Shown: positions 26,364-34,579 of the stretch, in pieces
How positions within the stretch are numbered: position 1 is the first letter of the stretch
How the letters are laid out: each line of letters opens with the position of its first letter
Assembly (NCBI GenBank): GCA_021845865.1
Contig: JAJZVC010000023.1
Coordinates: 1-45,229, forward strand
Direction of reading: 5' to 3'
DNA length: 45,229 bases
DNA from: Pseudomonadota bacterium
Lineage (GTDB): Bacteria; Pseudomonadota; Gammaproteobacteria; Burkholderiales; UBA9220
The notes under the pieces: generated by a model
The model's input: only the letters and a program-made list of their open reading frames with translations
Databases searched by the model: none
Told to the model about the DNA's origin: nothing
Translations under genes and position numbers: made by a program

Positions 26364-28550
26364 ATGTCGTTCGACAAGAAGCTGCTGGCCGCAGCCATCG
26401 TCCTGGCTTTCCCGGTCCTGGCTCACGCCGAGGAACCCTACCGACTGCCCGACGTGACCGTGACGGCGCCCCAGGGGCGGGGGTTCACCCCCTATGCGGT
26501 GAGCGAGGGGGATATCGTTTCCGGGCGCGCGGCGACCAGCGACACGGCTTCCTTGCTGAAGGACGTGCCCGGCGTCAGCCTCTACGGGGCCGGCGGGGTT
26601 TCCAGCCTGCCGGTGATCCACGGCATGGCGGACGACCGCCTGAAAGTGCAGGTGGATGGCATGAGCCTGATTTCCGCCTGCGCCAACCACATGAACCCGC
26701 CGCTCTCCTATATCGACCCGACCAACGTCGGCAGCGCCAAGGTGTTCGCGGGCATCACCCCGGTCAGCGTCGGCGGCGACAGCATCGGCGGCACCATCCA
26801 GGTGAATTCGCCGGAACCGGAGTTTGCCGCCGCGGGCCAGGGTTCGTTGCTCAAGGGCCAGGCCGGCGTTTTCTATCGCAGCAACGGCAACGCCTACGGC
26901 GGCAACGTCTCCGCCACGGTGGCGAGCGAAAAGGTCAGCGTGAGCTACGCCGGTTCCATGGCGCAATCCGACAACTACAAGGCGGGCGGGGACTTCAAGG
27001 CGGCCGGCCCGGCTTTTGCCGGCGCCTCGAAATACCTCGCCGCCGACGAGGTGGGGTCTTCCCGCTACAAGTCCGAGAACCAGTCGCTGCGCTTCGCCCT
27101 GCGCCAGGACAATCACCTGGTCGAACTCAAGCTGGGTTTCCAGGATATCCCCTACCAGGGCTTCCCGAACCAGCGCATGGACATGACCAGCAACGACAGC
27201 CAGCAGGTCAATCTGCGCTACAAGGGGCAGTATCGCTGGGGCGCCCTGGAGGCTCGCGTCTATGACGAGCGCACCCGGCACAAGATGAATTTCCTCGAAG
27301 ACAAGCAGTTCTGGTATCTCAACTCCGCGCCCGGCATGCCGATGGACACCGAAGGGAAAAACACCGGCGCGACCGTCAAGGCGGATATCGCCCTGTCGGG
27401 GCGCGATATTCTCCGGGTGGGAGGCGAATACCAGCGCTACCGCCTGAACGACTGGTGGGACCCGTCCGGCACCGGCGGCATGTCGCCGAACACCTTCTGG
27501 AACATCAACAATGGCCAGCGGGACCGCTTCGATGTCTTCGCCGAATGGGAGGCCCGCTGGAGCCCGCAATGGGTCAGCCAGCTGGGGGTTCGCAGCGACA
27601 CGGTGAAGATGGACACGGGCACGGTGCAGGGCTATAAAACCGGAGCGCCCTATGGAACAGTCGCGGCGGCCTTCAATGCCCTCGACCGCCAGCGTACCGA
27701 CAACAACGTCGACCTGACGGCCTTGGCCCGCTATACCCCCGACGAGGGCAAGACCTTCGAGTTCGGCTACGCCCGCAAGACCCGTTCGCCGAACCTGTAC
27801 GAGCGCTACACCTGGTCCACCGGCAGCACCATGGTGCTGAACATGAACAACTGGTTCGGGGACGGCAACGGCTACGTGGGCAACGTCAACCTGAAACCGG
27901 AGGTGGCACACACCCTGAGCGCCACGGGCAGTTGGCACGACGCCGCCCAGAGCGAATGGGAAGTGAAGGTTTCGCCCTACTACACCCGGGTCGAGAATTA
28001 CATCGACGCCGTGGCGTGTTCCACCTGCGTGGCCCGCAACGACGGCTTCGCGAACCTCACCTTCGCCAACCAGACCGCCCGCCTCTACGGCGTGGATGTT
28101 TCCGGCTACATGCCCCTGGCGAAAACGGGCCGCTTCGGCAGCTTCACCGCCACCGGCGCCCTGAACTATGTCCGGGGCAAGAACCTGACGACCGGCGACA
28201 ATCTCTACAACATGATGCCCTTGAACGCGAAGCTGGCGGTCGTTCAGCGCCTGTCTGGCTGGACCAACACCGCCGAACTGCAGATGGTGGACGCCAAGAC
28301 CGATGTCCAGGCGGTGCGCAAGGAAATCCAGACGGGCGGCTACGGTCTGCTGAACCTGCGCAGCAGCTACGACTGGAAGAAGGTGCGCCTGGACGTGGGC
28401 ATCGAGAACGTGTTCAACAAGTTCTACTACGCGCCGCTGGGCGGGGCTTACGTCGGACAGGGCGCCACCATGGGGACCGGCGTTCCCCACGGCGTGCTCG
28501 TTCCCGGCATGGGGCGCTCCATCTACACCGGCCTGACGGTGAAGTTCTGA
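26364..28550 (+). CDS. TonB-dependent copper receptor, OprC/NosA-like
   Basis: A 728-aa outer-membrane receptor. It has a signal peptide (to about residue 22, VLAHA-EE), a TonB box (LPDVTVTAP), a plug domain (LLKDVPGVSLYGAGG, HGMADDRLKVQVDGM) and a barrel ending in TVKF. The plug contains CANHM (C106-x3-M110) and the barrel side contains HKM (H306-x-M308). These correspond to the CxxxM and HxM elements that bind copper in Pseudomonas OprC, so copper import is a supported inference. ATG 26364 is chosen for GGAGAG 7 nt upstream and for a proper signal peptide. It has its own sigma-54 promoter. Confidence 0.88.
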   Translation: MSFDKKLLAAAIVLAFPVLAHAEEPYRLPDVTVTAPQGRGFTPYAVSEGDIVSGRAATSDTASLLKDVPGVSLYGAGGVSSLPVIHGMADDRLKVQVDGMSLISACANHMNPPLSYIDPTNVGSAKVFAGITPVSVGGDSIGGTIQVNSPEPEFAAAGQGSLLKGQAGVFYRSNGNAYGGNVSATVASEKVSVSYAGSMAQSDNYKAGGDFKAAGPAFAGASKYLAADEVGSSRYKSENQSLRFALRQDNHLVELKLGFQDIPYQGFPNQRMDMTSNDSQQVNLRYKGQYRWGALEARVYDERTRHKMNFLEDKQFWYLNSAPGMPMDTEGKNTGATVKADIALSGRDILRVGGEYQRYRLNDWWDPSGTGGMSPNTFWNINNGQRDRFDVFAEWEARWSPQWVSQLGVRSDTVKMDTGTVQGYKTGAPYGTVAAAFNALDRQRTDNNVDLTALARYTPDEGKTFEFGYARKTRSPNLYERYTWSTGSTMVLNMNNWFGDGNGYVGNVNLKPEVAHTLSATGSWHDAAQSEWEVKVSPYYTRVENYIDAVACSTCVARNDGFANLTFANQTARLYGVDVSGYMPLAKTGRFGSFTATGALNYVRGKNLTTGDNLYNMMPLNAKLAVVQRLSGWTNTAELQMVDAKTDVQAVRKEIQTGGYGLLNLRSSYDWKKVRLDVGIENVFNKFYYAPLGGAYVGQGATMGTGVPHGVLVPGMGRSIYTGLTVKF

Positions 28551-28587
28551 CGCCGAACCAATAAGGGGCGAGATCAGTCAAAGTTTG

Positions 28588-28621
28588 GCCGGCCCCGTCA
28601 GGGTGACCGGCTGCTTTTTTT
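28588..28621 (+). terminator. Intrinsic-terminator-like hairpin after the copper receptor gene
   Basis: GCCGG (28588-28592) pairs with CCGGC (28607-28611), with an inner CCC-gtca-GGG stem, and a run of seven T (28615-28621) follows two bases later. The T-run abuts the ribosome site of the next small gene, so the hairpin could also act as a control element for that gene. Confidence 0.6.
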
Positions 28622-28633
28622 CAAGAGGAGAAG

Positions 28634-28927
28634 ATGATGCGTAAATCCATTCTGGTGGTGGTTCTGGCTGCGTTGGCCGCTGGCGTTTCCCTGCCCAGCT
28701 TCGCCCGGGGCGGTGGCGGCGGAGGCATGGGAGGCGGCATGGGCGGTGGAATGCACGGCGGCGGAAGCGGCCTGTCAGGCCAGGACGATAGTTCCTACCG
28801 CAACACCCAGCGTCGCCAGGAGCAGGTTCAGGAGCGGGCGCGGGAACAGAACCAGGAGCAGGTCCGGGAACAGAACCGGGAACAGGTTCGCGACCAGGCG
28901 CGCCAGCAGTCCGGCACCAACCGGTAA
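28634..28927 (+). CDS. Small exported Gly/Met-rich protein with charged repeats
   Basis: A 97-aa protein of unknown function. It has a signal peptide (residues 1-25, SLPSFA-RG), then a Gly/Met/His-rich stretch (GGGGGGMGGGMGGGMHGGG). A C-terminal half follows with an 8-residue repeat of the type N-x-EQVREQ, rich in Gln, Glu and Arg and probably helical. AAGAGGAGAAG at 28622-28632 is a strong ribosome site; ATG 28637 is an alternative start. Met/His clusters can bind Cu(I), and the gene follows the copper-type receptor directly, so a periplasmic copper-related role is possible but unproved. The repeats could equally serve as a structural coiled coil. Confidence 0.7.
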   Translation: MMRKSILVVVLAALAAGVSLPSFARGGGGGGMGGGMGGGMHGGGSGLSGQDDSSYRNTQRRQEQVQERAREQNQEQVREQNREQVRDQARQQSGTNR

Positions 28928-29030
28928 AGGATGGGTTCCGGCCTCGGTGGGGCGAGAGCGTATCCTTCCGCCACGATATAATGGCCGGGTGGAAGCTCGA
29001 CATCGGATACTGACCGGGGAAACATCCAGT

Positions 29031-29696
29031 GTGGGGCGGCGCTTCGGCGCCGCCCTCGGCGTTTCTTTGGCCGTGCATCTGGCGCTGCTGTTCGGGGTGA
29101 AAGTGGTTCCCTCGGCGGGTCCCGATACGGCGCAGCCGCTGGTGATCCAGGCGCGCCTGGCGGAGGCTGCCGCTCCTCGGGCCGATGCGGCGCCGCGAGC
29201 CGAGCCGGCGGCGCCATCGCCCGTCCCGGCGCCCCAGGAGCCGCCCGCGCCGAACAGGGAGCTGCCGGCCCCAGCGCCGCGTCCCGCGCCGCCGGCGCCT
29301 CCCTCACCCCCTTCGCCCGAGAAGGCGAGCCCCATGCCAGCGGTGAGTCTGCCCCTGGCCGAGGACCCCACTTACTACCCGGCCAGCCAGGTGGACGTCC
29401 ATCCCCTGGCCTTGCAAAAGATCGAGCCCGCCTACCCGGACCGGGCGGCGGACATGGGCGTCGAAGGGGAAGTGACGCTGCTGCTGCTGGTCGACGAATA
29501 CGGCGTGGTGCGCGAGGCCTCGGTGGCCGACGCCAAGCCGGAGGGGTGGTTTGAGGATTCGACCCTGGCGGCGTTCAAGAACGCCCGCTTCCGGCCCGCC
29601 GAGCGCAAGGGGCGGGCGGTGAAGAGCCGGGTGCTGATCCGGGTGACGTACGAACTGAACGGCGGCCGCCCCGGCACGCCCAAGGCCGTGCGCTAA
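29031..29696 (+). CDS. TonB-family energy transducer (second copy)
   Basis: A ~221-aa TonB-family protein: an N-terminal membrane helix (FGAALGVSLAVHLALLFGV), a Pro/Ala-rich spacer (about residues 30-105) and a C-terminal TonB domain (LALQKIEPAYPDRAADMGVE, then FKNARFRPAERKGRAV). I chose GTG 29031 because GGGGA lies about 12 nt upstream and the helix starts at once; GTG 28989 is an alternative. A TATAAT at 28977-28982 may be its -10 box. No exbB/exbD accompany it, so it would share a motor. It differs from the operon TonB at 24.5 kb and ends overlapping the convergent mltA stop. Confidence 0.82.
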   Translation: MGRRFGAALGVSLAVHLALLFGVKVVPSAGPDTAQPLVIQARLAEAAAPRADAAPRAEPAAPSPVPAPQEPPAPNRELPAPAPRPAPPAPPSPPSPEKASPMPAVSLPLAEDPTYYPASQVDVHPLALQKIEPAYPDRAADMGVEGEVTLLLLVDEYGVVREASVADAKPEGWFEDSTLAAFKNARFRPAERKGRAVKSRVLIRVTYELNGGRPGTPKAVR

Positions 29697-30874
29697 TTGC
29701 CGTTGCCCGCCGGCGGCGGAACGCCCTTCGGCAGCAGCAGCCACAGCTGCCCCAGCTGTTTCATGGCCCCGGCCCGCTTGCCGGCTTCCGGGCCGAAGCC
29801 CCAGAAGAAGTCCGCCCGCACCGGGCCGCGGATGGCGCCGCCCGTGTCCTGGGCCAGCATCAGCCGTTGCAGGGGCTGGTCGCTGTTGGGCCAGGTGGCG
29901 GCGAGGAACACCGGCGCGCCGAGGGGAATGTAGCGCGGGTCCACGGCGATGCTGCGGCCCTCGGTCAGGGGCACGCCGAGGGCGCCCAGGGGGCCGCCTT
30001 CCTGGTGGGGCAGTTCGCGGAAGAAGACGTAGCTGGCGTTGTAGTCCAGCAGGTCCTTCAGCTTGGCCGGGTTGTTCCGCGCCCAGTCCTTGATGCCTTC
30101 CATGGAGGCCTTGTCCAGGGTGAGCTCGCCCATTTCCACCAGGCGCTTGCCGATGGAGCGGTAGGGATGGCCGTTCTGGTCGGCGTAGCCTACCCGCGCC
30201 AGGGTGCCGTCGGGCAGCCGGATGCGGCCGGAGCCCTGTATCTGGAGGAAGAACAGGTCCACCGGGTCGTCCACCCAGTAGAGTTCCTTGCCCTTCACCG
30301 ACGAGACGCCGGCCTCGATCTCCCCCCGGTCCCAGTAGGGCACCACCTTGTGGCCGTCCAGGCGGCCCCGCAGGCGGAGGTTCTTCAGTTCGGGATAGAC
30401 CGACGCCAGGTCGATGGTCAGCAGGTCGTCCGGCACGCCGTAGAGGGGGTAGCGGAATCGGGCGCTGCGGCTGCGGCTGCCGTTGAGCAGGGGTTCGTAG
30501 TAGCCGGTGACGAGGCCGTCCTCCATGCCGTCGGGGTTGACGATCTGGTAGGGGGCGAAGCGCGCCTCGAAAAAGCCGCGCACGGCGGCGCTGTCGGGCT
30601 GCTTCAGGGCGGCGGCGGCCGCGCAGGGCTCCTGCCAGCCAGGGCGGTTCTTGATTCCCCGGCAGCTTTGCAGGAAGGCGCTCCAGGCGGCGGACAGGTC
30701 GTCCTCCTGCCAGCCGGGCAGCGCCGTCCATTCCGCCGGCTGGTAGGCGGCGGGGCCCTCCACGGCCTTGCCGGGCGGGATGGGAGGCTTGGGCTTGGCG
30801 CTGGGAAGCTGGGCGCAGGCGGCGACGAGCAGGGGCAGAAGGGCGAGGGCGAGGCGGCGGGTGAAGGTAGTCAT
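29693..30874 (-). CDS. mltA: Membrane-bound lytic murein transglycosylase A
   Basis: MltA cleaves peptidoglycan glycan strands to 1,6-anhydro-muropeptides at the outer membrane. The 393-aa precursor is a lipoprotein: signal sequence with lipobox LVAAC (Cys20). The MltA domain contains GYYEPLLNGS and, near the C-terminus, the 3D domain with MLAQDTGGAIRGPVRADFFW, which includes the catalytic-Asp region. Length is normal. Its products can feed the AmgK-MurU recycling route encoded at 11-13 kb. It is followed upstream in the same direction by a methyltransferase, 3 nt away. Confidence 0.93.
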   Translation of the reverse strand: MTTFTRRLALALLPLLVAACAQLPSAKPKPPIPPGKAVEGPAAYQPAEWTALPGWQEDDLSAAWSAFLQSCRGIKNRPGWQEPCAAAAALKQPDSAAVRGFFEARFAPYQIVNPDGMEDGLVTGYYEPLLNGSRSRSARFRYPLYGVPDDLLTIDLASVYPELKNLRLRGRLDGHKVVPYWDRGEIEAGVSSVKGKELYWVDDPVDLFFLQIQGSGRIRLPDGTLARVGYADQNGHPYRSIGKRLVEMGELTLDKASMEGIKDWARNNPAKLKDLLDYNASYVFFRELPHQEGGPLGALGVPLTEGRSIAVDPRYIPLGAPVFLAATWPNSDQPLQRLMLAQDTGGAIRGPVRADFFWGFGPEAGKRAGAMKQLGQLWLLLPKGVPPPAGNGN

Positions 30875-30877
30875 GGG

Positions 30878-31474
30878 TCAGGATTTTACCAGCTTGAGGG
30901 AGCGGAACCAGCCGCCGGCCAGCACCGGTTCGTCGGATTCCAGGGTCAGTTCGGGCGTTTCGGCCAACAGGTCTTCGAACACCACGTCCATGCGGGTGGC
31001 GACGTGGCGCGACAGGAGGTTGAGGGTTCGCCGCAGGGGCGCGGCTTGGCCGGGGCGCAGAAACTTGTCCAGCACCAGCAGGCTGCCGCCCGGCTTCAGC
31101 ACCCGGGCGGCCTCCCGCAGGGTCGCGAGGGGCTGGGGTGTGACGGCCACGATCAGGTGCGCCACCACGTGGTCGAAGCGGGCGCCGGGGAACGGCAGGG
31201 CGCAGCAATCTCCCTGGGCCAGGGCCAGGTCGAGGCCGTTCCGGCGGGCGGCGGCGCGGCGCAGCATGGCGGCGGTGAGGTCGAGGCCGGTGTAGCGGTG
31301 GCTTGGCGGCAGGAAAGGGAGGTCGAGGCCGGTGCCGATGCCGGCGAGGAGAATCTCCAACACCCCTTCGGCGGGCAGGCGGGCCAGGCTGCGGGCCCGC
31401 GCCGGGCGGGAGGCGCGCTCGATGAGGGCATCGTAGACGGGGGCGAAGAGGGTGTAGGTGTGCTGCAGGGACAT
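30878..31474 (-). CDS. Class I SAM-dependent methyltransferase (UbiE/PmtA-like)
   Basis: A 198-aa methyltransferase of the methyltransf_11/UbiE-like type. The N-terminus HTYTLFAPVYDALIERASRP resembles phosphatidylethanolamine N-methyltransferases and UbiE. Motif I is EILLAGIGTGLDLPFL, and RVLKPGGSLLVLDKF follows motif III. No membrane segment is present. The substrate cannot be assigned; phospholipid or quinone are both plausible by resemblance. It lies 3 nt before mltA and 42 nt after a diguanylate cyclase gene, all on the minus strand. Confidence 0.8.
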   Translation of the reverse strand: MSLQHTYTLFAPVYDALIERASRPARARSLARLPAEGVLEILLAGIGTGLDLPFLPPSHRYTGLDLTAAMLRRAAARRNGLDLALAQGDCCALPFPGARFDHVVAHLIVAVTPQPLATLREAARVLKPGGSLLVLDKFLRPGQAAPLRRTLNLLSRHVATRMDVVFEDLLAETPELTLESDEPVLAGGWFRSLKLVKS

Positions 31475-31516
31475 GGCCTGGGCCCGAGGAAAGTCAGGAA
31501 ATAGGAACCGCGGAAA

Positions 31517-32578
31517 TCAGAAAAGTTCGAGGTCGCTGGCCTGGACGGGTTTTTCCAGCTGGCCTCCTTCCACCAGCAGCTCGTAGGAGCGGACCTGGTT
31601 GCGGCCGTGATGCTTGGCGTAGTAAAGCGCTTCGTCGGCATGGCCGACGACGGTGGCGGGGGCGTCCTGGGCGCCGATGCGGGTGAAGCCGAGGCTGACG
31701 GTGACCCGCCCCACCTGGGGGAAGTCGTAATTCTCCACGTTCTTGCGGAAGCGTTCGAAGACCATGTGGGCGTTCTCGAAGGTGGTGGGTTCCAGCACCA
31801 CGACGAATTCCTCGCCGCCGAAGCGGAACAGCTTGTCGCCGTGACGGAATACCTGGCGCATGATGCGGGCGAGGAGGAGGAGCACCTCGTCGCCGTATAG
31901 GTGGCCGAAACGGTCGTTGATGCGCTTGAAGTAGTCGATGTCCAGCACGGCCAGCCAGTGTTCCGCGTCGTCGGCGGCCTGGCGCCGGCAGGGATGGTCG
32001 GGAATGCTGGCGGTGTCGGCCCGCCGCCGGGAGGCGAGGATGCGCGCGATGTTGCGGTCGAAGGTCTTGCGGTTGAGCAGGCCGGTGAGGGTGTCGTGCT
32101 CGCTTTCGTCCAGGATGGCGAGGTAGTTGCGGTAGATGCGCAGAAAGCCTTCCGCCAGCTTGCGGTCCGCCTCGCCGTAGCGGGCGGTGTAGATTTCCAT
32201 GAAGCCCACCACGCCGTGGCTGCCCGTTACCGGGTAAAGGTGGCGCTGGCAGGCCTCGGCGCACTCGGTGCCGCAGCTTTCCGACACCCTCTCGCCTTTC
32301 TCCAGGCAGGCCGCGAACAGGGGGTTGTCGGCCAGGGGCAGGAGGACGTCGTCGCCGTACTCCGTCGAACCGGTCGCGACCCCGTCGCCGCTGGCCTTCA
32401 CGGCCAGGGTAAGAAAGGTCTCGCCGAAGGCTTCCCGCAGGCGGTAAAGGGAAATGCCAATGGCCCCCGTCAATTCCAGAAAGGTGCTGACCAGGCTCAG
32501 TTCCAGGGAGTCCCGGTCCCGCTGCTCGGTGATCTGGATGACGGATTCGAGGAAGTTTTCTTGGCAGTTGCTGGTCAT
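31517..32578 (-). CDS. Diguanylate cyclase with GAF-like N-terminal domain
   Basis: A 353-aa soluble GGDEF protein that should make cyclic di-GMP from GTP. Residues ~1-150 look like a GAF-type sensor, with a Cys cluster (SCGTECAEACQRH, residues 101-113) that might sense redox or bind a metal or cluster. The GGDEF domain (about 160-345) has DIDYFKRINDRFGH, the active-site GGEEF (254-258) and an intact RxxD inhibitory site (RHGD 245-248) exactly five residues upstream. It therefore looks catalytically competent and product-inhibited. No membrane helix. It stands alone between apaG and the methyltransferase. Confidence 0.9.
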   Translation of the reverse strand: MTSNCQENFLESVIQITEQRDRDSLELSLVSTFLELTGAIGISLYRLREAFGETFLTLAVKASGDGVATGSTEYGDDVLLPLADNPLFAACLEKGERVSESCGTECAEACQRHLYPVTGSHGVVGFMEIYTARYGEADRKLAEGFLRIYRNYLAILDESEHDTLTGLLNRKTFDRNIARILASRRRADTASIPDHPCRRQAADDAEHWLAVLDIDYFKRINDRFGHLYGDEVLLLLARIMRQVFRHGDKLFRFGGEEFVVVLEPTTFENAHMVFERFRKNVENYDFPQVGRVTVSLGFTRIGAQDAPATVVGHADEALYYAKHHGRNQVRSYELLVEGGQLEKPVQASDLELF

Positions 32579-32603
32579 GAGGGTAGGGAAAAGCGAGGGC
32601 CTG

Positions 32604-32987
32604 TCAGTGCAGGACGCGGGGCATGCTCAAGGCGAATTTGGCGACGGGCGCCTCGAATTTGGTGCCGTCCTCCGCCACCATCTGGTAGCTGCCTTGCATG
32701 GTGCCCACGGGGGTGGCGATGGAGGTGCCGCTGGTGTATTCGAACTTCTCGCCGGGCTTGAGCAGGGGCTGTTCCCCCACCACGCCGAGCCCTTTCACCT
32801 CCTGGGACTTGCCCTCGGCATCGGCGATGATCCAGTGGCGGCTGATGAGCTGGGCGGCCACCGTGCCGGTGTTGACGAGGGTGATGGTGTAGGCGAAGAC
32901 GTAGTGGTCGTTGTTGACGTCGGATTGCTCCTCGACGAACGCCACCTGGGTGGAAACCTGGATTTCGTACTTCTTGCTTTCGGCCAT
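32604..32987 (-). CDS. apaG: ApaG protein
   Basis: ApaG is a 127-aa single-domain beta-sandwich protein (DUF525), linked in enterobacteria to Co2+/Mg2+ homeostasis; its biochemical role is not settled. The sequence [44 protein letters not shown] and [14 protein letters not shown] are family hallmarks, and GEKFEYTSG is the conserved turn. ATG 32987 is chosen; an AAGGAG lies 12-13 nt upstream, slightly far. It is divergent from rpe, with a ~115-bp shared upstream region. Confidence 0.93.
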   Translation of the reverse strand: MAESKKYEIQVSTQVAFVEEQSDVNNDHYVFAYTITLVNTGTVAAQLISRHWIIADAEGKSQEVKGLGVVGEQPLLKPGEKFEYTSGTSIATPVGTMQGSYQMVAEDGTKFEAPVAKFALSMPRVLH

Positions 32988-33102
32988 GGAGCTAATTTCA
33001 CTCCTTTTTTGCCGCGCTGGCAACCATCGCAACCCTATGCCGAGTCGGAATTTTGTGGTTAAAATGCCGCCTTTGCCCAAATTCGCAACAAGGATCCGCA
33101 CC

Positions 33103-33789
33103 ATGCCCGCTTTCCGCATCGCTCCCAGCATCCTTTCCGCCAACTTCGCCAAGCTGGGCGAGGAGGTGGACAACGTTCTCGCCGCCGGCGCGGACATCGT
33201 TCATTTCGACGTCATGGACAACCATTACGTGCCCAACCTGACCATCGGCCCCCTGGTGTGCGAGGCCCTGCGCAAGCACGGCGTCACCGCCCCCATCGAC
33301 GTGCACCTGATGGTCAAGCCGGTGGACCGCATCATTCCCGACTTCGCCAAGGCCGGCGCCACCTACATCACCTTCCATCCCGAGGCCTCCGAGCATATCG
33401 ACCGCACCATCGGCCTGATCAAGGAAAGCGGCTGCAAGGCCGGCCTGGTGTTCAACCCCGCCACCCCCCTGGACGTGCTGGAGTACACCCTGGACAAGCT
33501 GGACATGGTGCTGCTGATGTCCGTGAACCCCGGCTTCGGCGGCCAGAAGTTCATCCCCTACGTCCTCGACAAGGCCCGCAAGGTGCGTCAGATGATCAAC
33601 GATCGCGGCTTGAAGGTTGAGCTGGAAATCGACGGCGGCGTGAGCCCGGCCAACATCCTGGAAGTGGCGAAAGCCGGCGTGGATACCTTCGTCGCCGGTT
33701 CCGCCGTGTTCGGCGCCGGCAAGGACAGCGACCCCCACCGCTACGACAGCGTGATCGCCGCCATGCGCGCGGAGCTGGCCAAGGCATGA
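33103..33789 (+). CDS. rpe: Ribulose-phosphate 3-epimerase
   Basis: Rpe interconverts ribulose 5-phosphate and xylulose 5-phosphate in the pentose phosphate (or Calvin) pathway. It is a 228-aa TIM-barrel enzyme with the signatures [58 protein letters not shown] and [14 protein letters not shown] 33103 with AAGGA upstream is preferred over the in-frame ATG 33064. It overlaps gph by 4 nt; rpe-gph-trpE is a known proteobacterial order. Confidence 0.95.
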   Translation: MPAFRIAPSILSANFAKLGEEVDNVLAAGADIVHFDVMDNHYVPNLTIGPLVCEALRKHGVTAPIDVHLMVKPVDRIIPDFAKAGATYITFHPEASEHIDRTIGLIKESGCKAGLVFNPATPLDVLEYTLDKLDMVLLMSVNPGFGGQKFIPYVLDKARKVRQMINDRGLKVELEIDGGVSPANILEVAKAGVDTFVAGSAVFGAGKDSDPHRYDSVIAAMRAELAKA

Positions 33790-34478
33790 CCGCCGGCAAG
33801 GCCTTCCCCATCGCCGTCAAGGCGGTGGTGATCGATCTCGACGGCACCCTGCTCCACACCGCGCCGGACCTGGCGGAAGCCGCCAGCCGCATGGCGGCGG
33901 AGCTGGGCCTGCCGCCCATCGGCCTGGACGAAATCAAGACCTACATCGGCAACGGCGTTTCCCGCCTGGTGAAGCGGGTGCTCACCCGCGACATGGACGC
34001 CGAACCCGACGCCGAGCTGTTCGCCCGCGCCCTGCCGGTGTACGAGAAGCACTACGCCGAGGGGGTGAGCCGGGAAAGCCGGCCCTTCCCCGGCGTGGTG
34101 GAAGGTCTCCAGGCCCTGAAGCAGGCCGGCTACCGGGTCGCCTGCATCACCAACAAGGCGGAGAAGTTCACCCTTCCCCTGCTCAAGGACACGGGCCTGT
34201 TCGATTTCTTCGAGCTGATTCTCTCCGGCGACACCCTGCCGAAGAAGAAGCCCGATCCCCTGCCCCTGCTCCACGCCTGCGAGCGCTTCGGCATTTCTCC
34301 CGGGCAGCTGCTGCTGATCGGCGATTCCCTCAACGACGCCCAGGCGGCCCGGGCCGCCGGCTGTCACGTCTTCTGCGTCCCTTACGGCTACAACCGGGGT
34401 CGCAGCGTGGAAGAGCTGGACGTGGACGCGGTGGTTCCCAGCCTGCTGGAAGCGTCGAAGCGGATCGTCAAGGCCTGA
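33786..34478 (+). CDS. gph: Phosphoglycolate phosphatase
   Basis: A HAD phosphatase of 230 aa that hydrolyses 2-phosphoglycolate, formed by DNA repair or by Rubisco oxygenation. The catalytic [13 protein letters not shown] motif is near residue 18; the cap domain follows with [28 protein letters not shown] carries the distal acidic residues. It overlaps rpe by 4 nt and is followed by a 100-bp region with a hairpin before trpE. Related HAD phosphatases are hard to separate by sequence, but the context supports Gph. Confidence 0.9.
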   Translation: MTAGKAFPIAVKAVVIDLDGTLLHTAPDLAEAASRMAAELGLPPIGLDEIKTYIGNGVSRLVKRVLTRDMDAEPDAELFARALPVYEKHYAEGVSRESRPFPGVVEGLQALKQAGYRVACITNKAEKFTLPLLKDTGLFDFFELILSGDTLPKKKPDPLPLLHACERFGISPGQLLLIGDSLNDAQAARAAGCHVFCVPYGYNRGRSVEELDVDAVVPSLLEASKRIVKA

Positions 34479-34480
34479 CC

Positions 34481-34528
34481 ATGCACCTCGAAACACGGAA
34501 TTCCCGGCGATGGCGGCGCCTGCGCTAG
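34481..34528 (+). CDS. Possible trpE leader peptide ORF (15 aa)
   Basis: Directly after gph a 15-codon frame reads MHLETRNSRRWRRLR and stop, with one Trp codon flanked by Arg codons. It overlaps the 5' arm of a hairpin that ends in a T-run just before trpE. That is the arrangement expected for a transcription attenuator leader, but it has only one Trp codon and no clear ribosome site, so support is weak. Confidence 0.25.
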   Translation: MHLETRNSRRWRRLR

Positions 34529-34567
34529 CAAGGCCTCGCAACGTTCCGTGAACTTCCGTGTTTTTTT
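34492..34567 (+). terminator. Terminator or attenuator hairpin upstream of trpE
   Basis: AACACGGAA (34492-34500) is perfectly complementary to TTCCGTGTT (34554-34562) and a T-run (up to 34567) follows, but the loop is long (~53 nt). A second partial 3' arm, TTCCGTG at 34544-34550, could pair with the same 5' arm, giving mutually exclusive structures. It may end rpe-gph transcripts or regulate entry into trpE. Confidence 0.45.
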
Positions 34568-34579
34568 AAGGTGACCGTC

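Noticed and set aside
26118-28490. A 790-codon antisense frame opposite the copper-type receptor
   Set aside because: Same reason: no domain signature, composition of a shadow frame, and it covers the well-supported receptor and its promoter.
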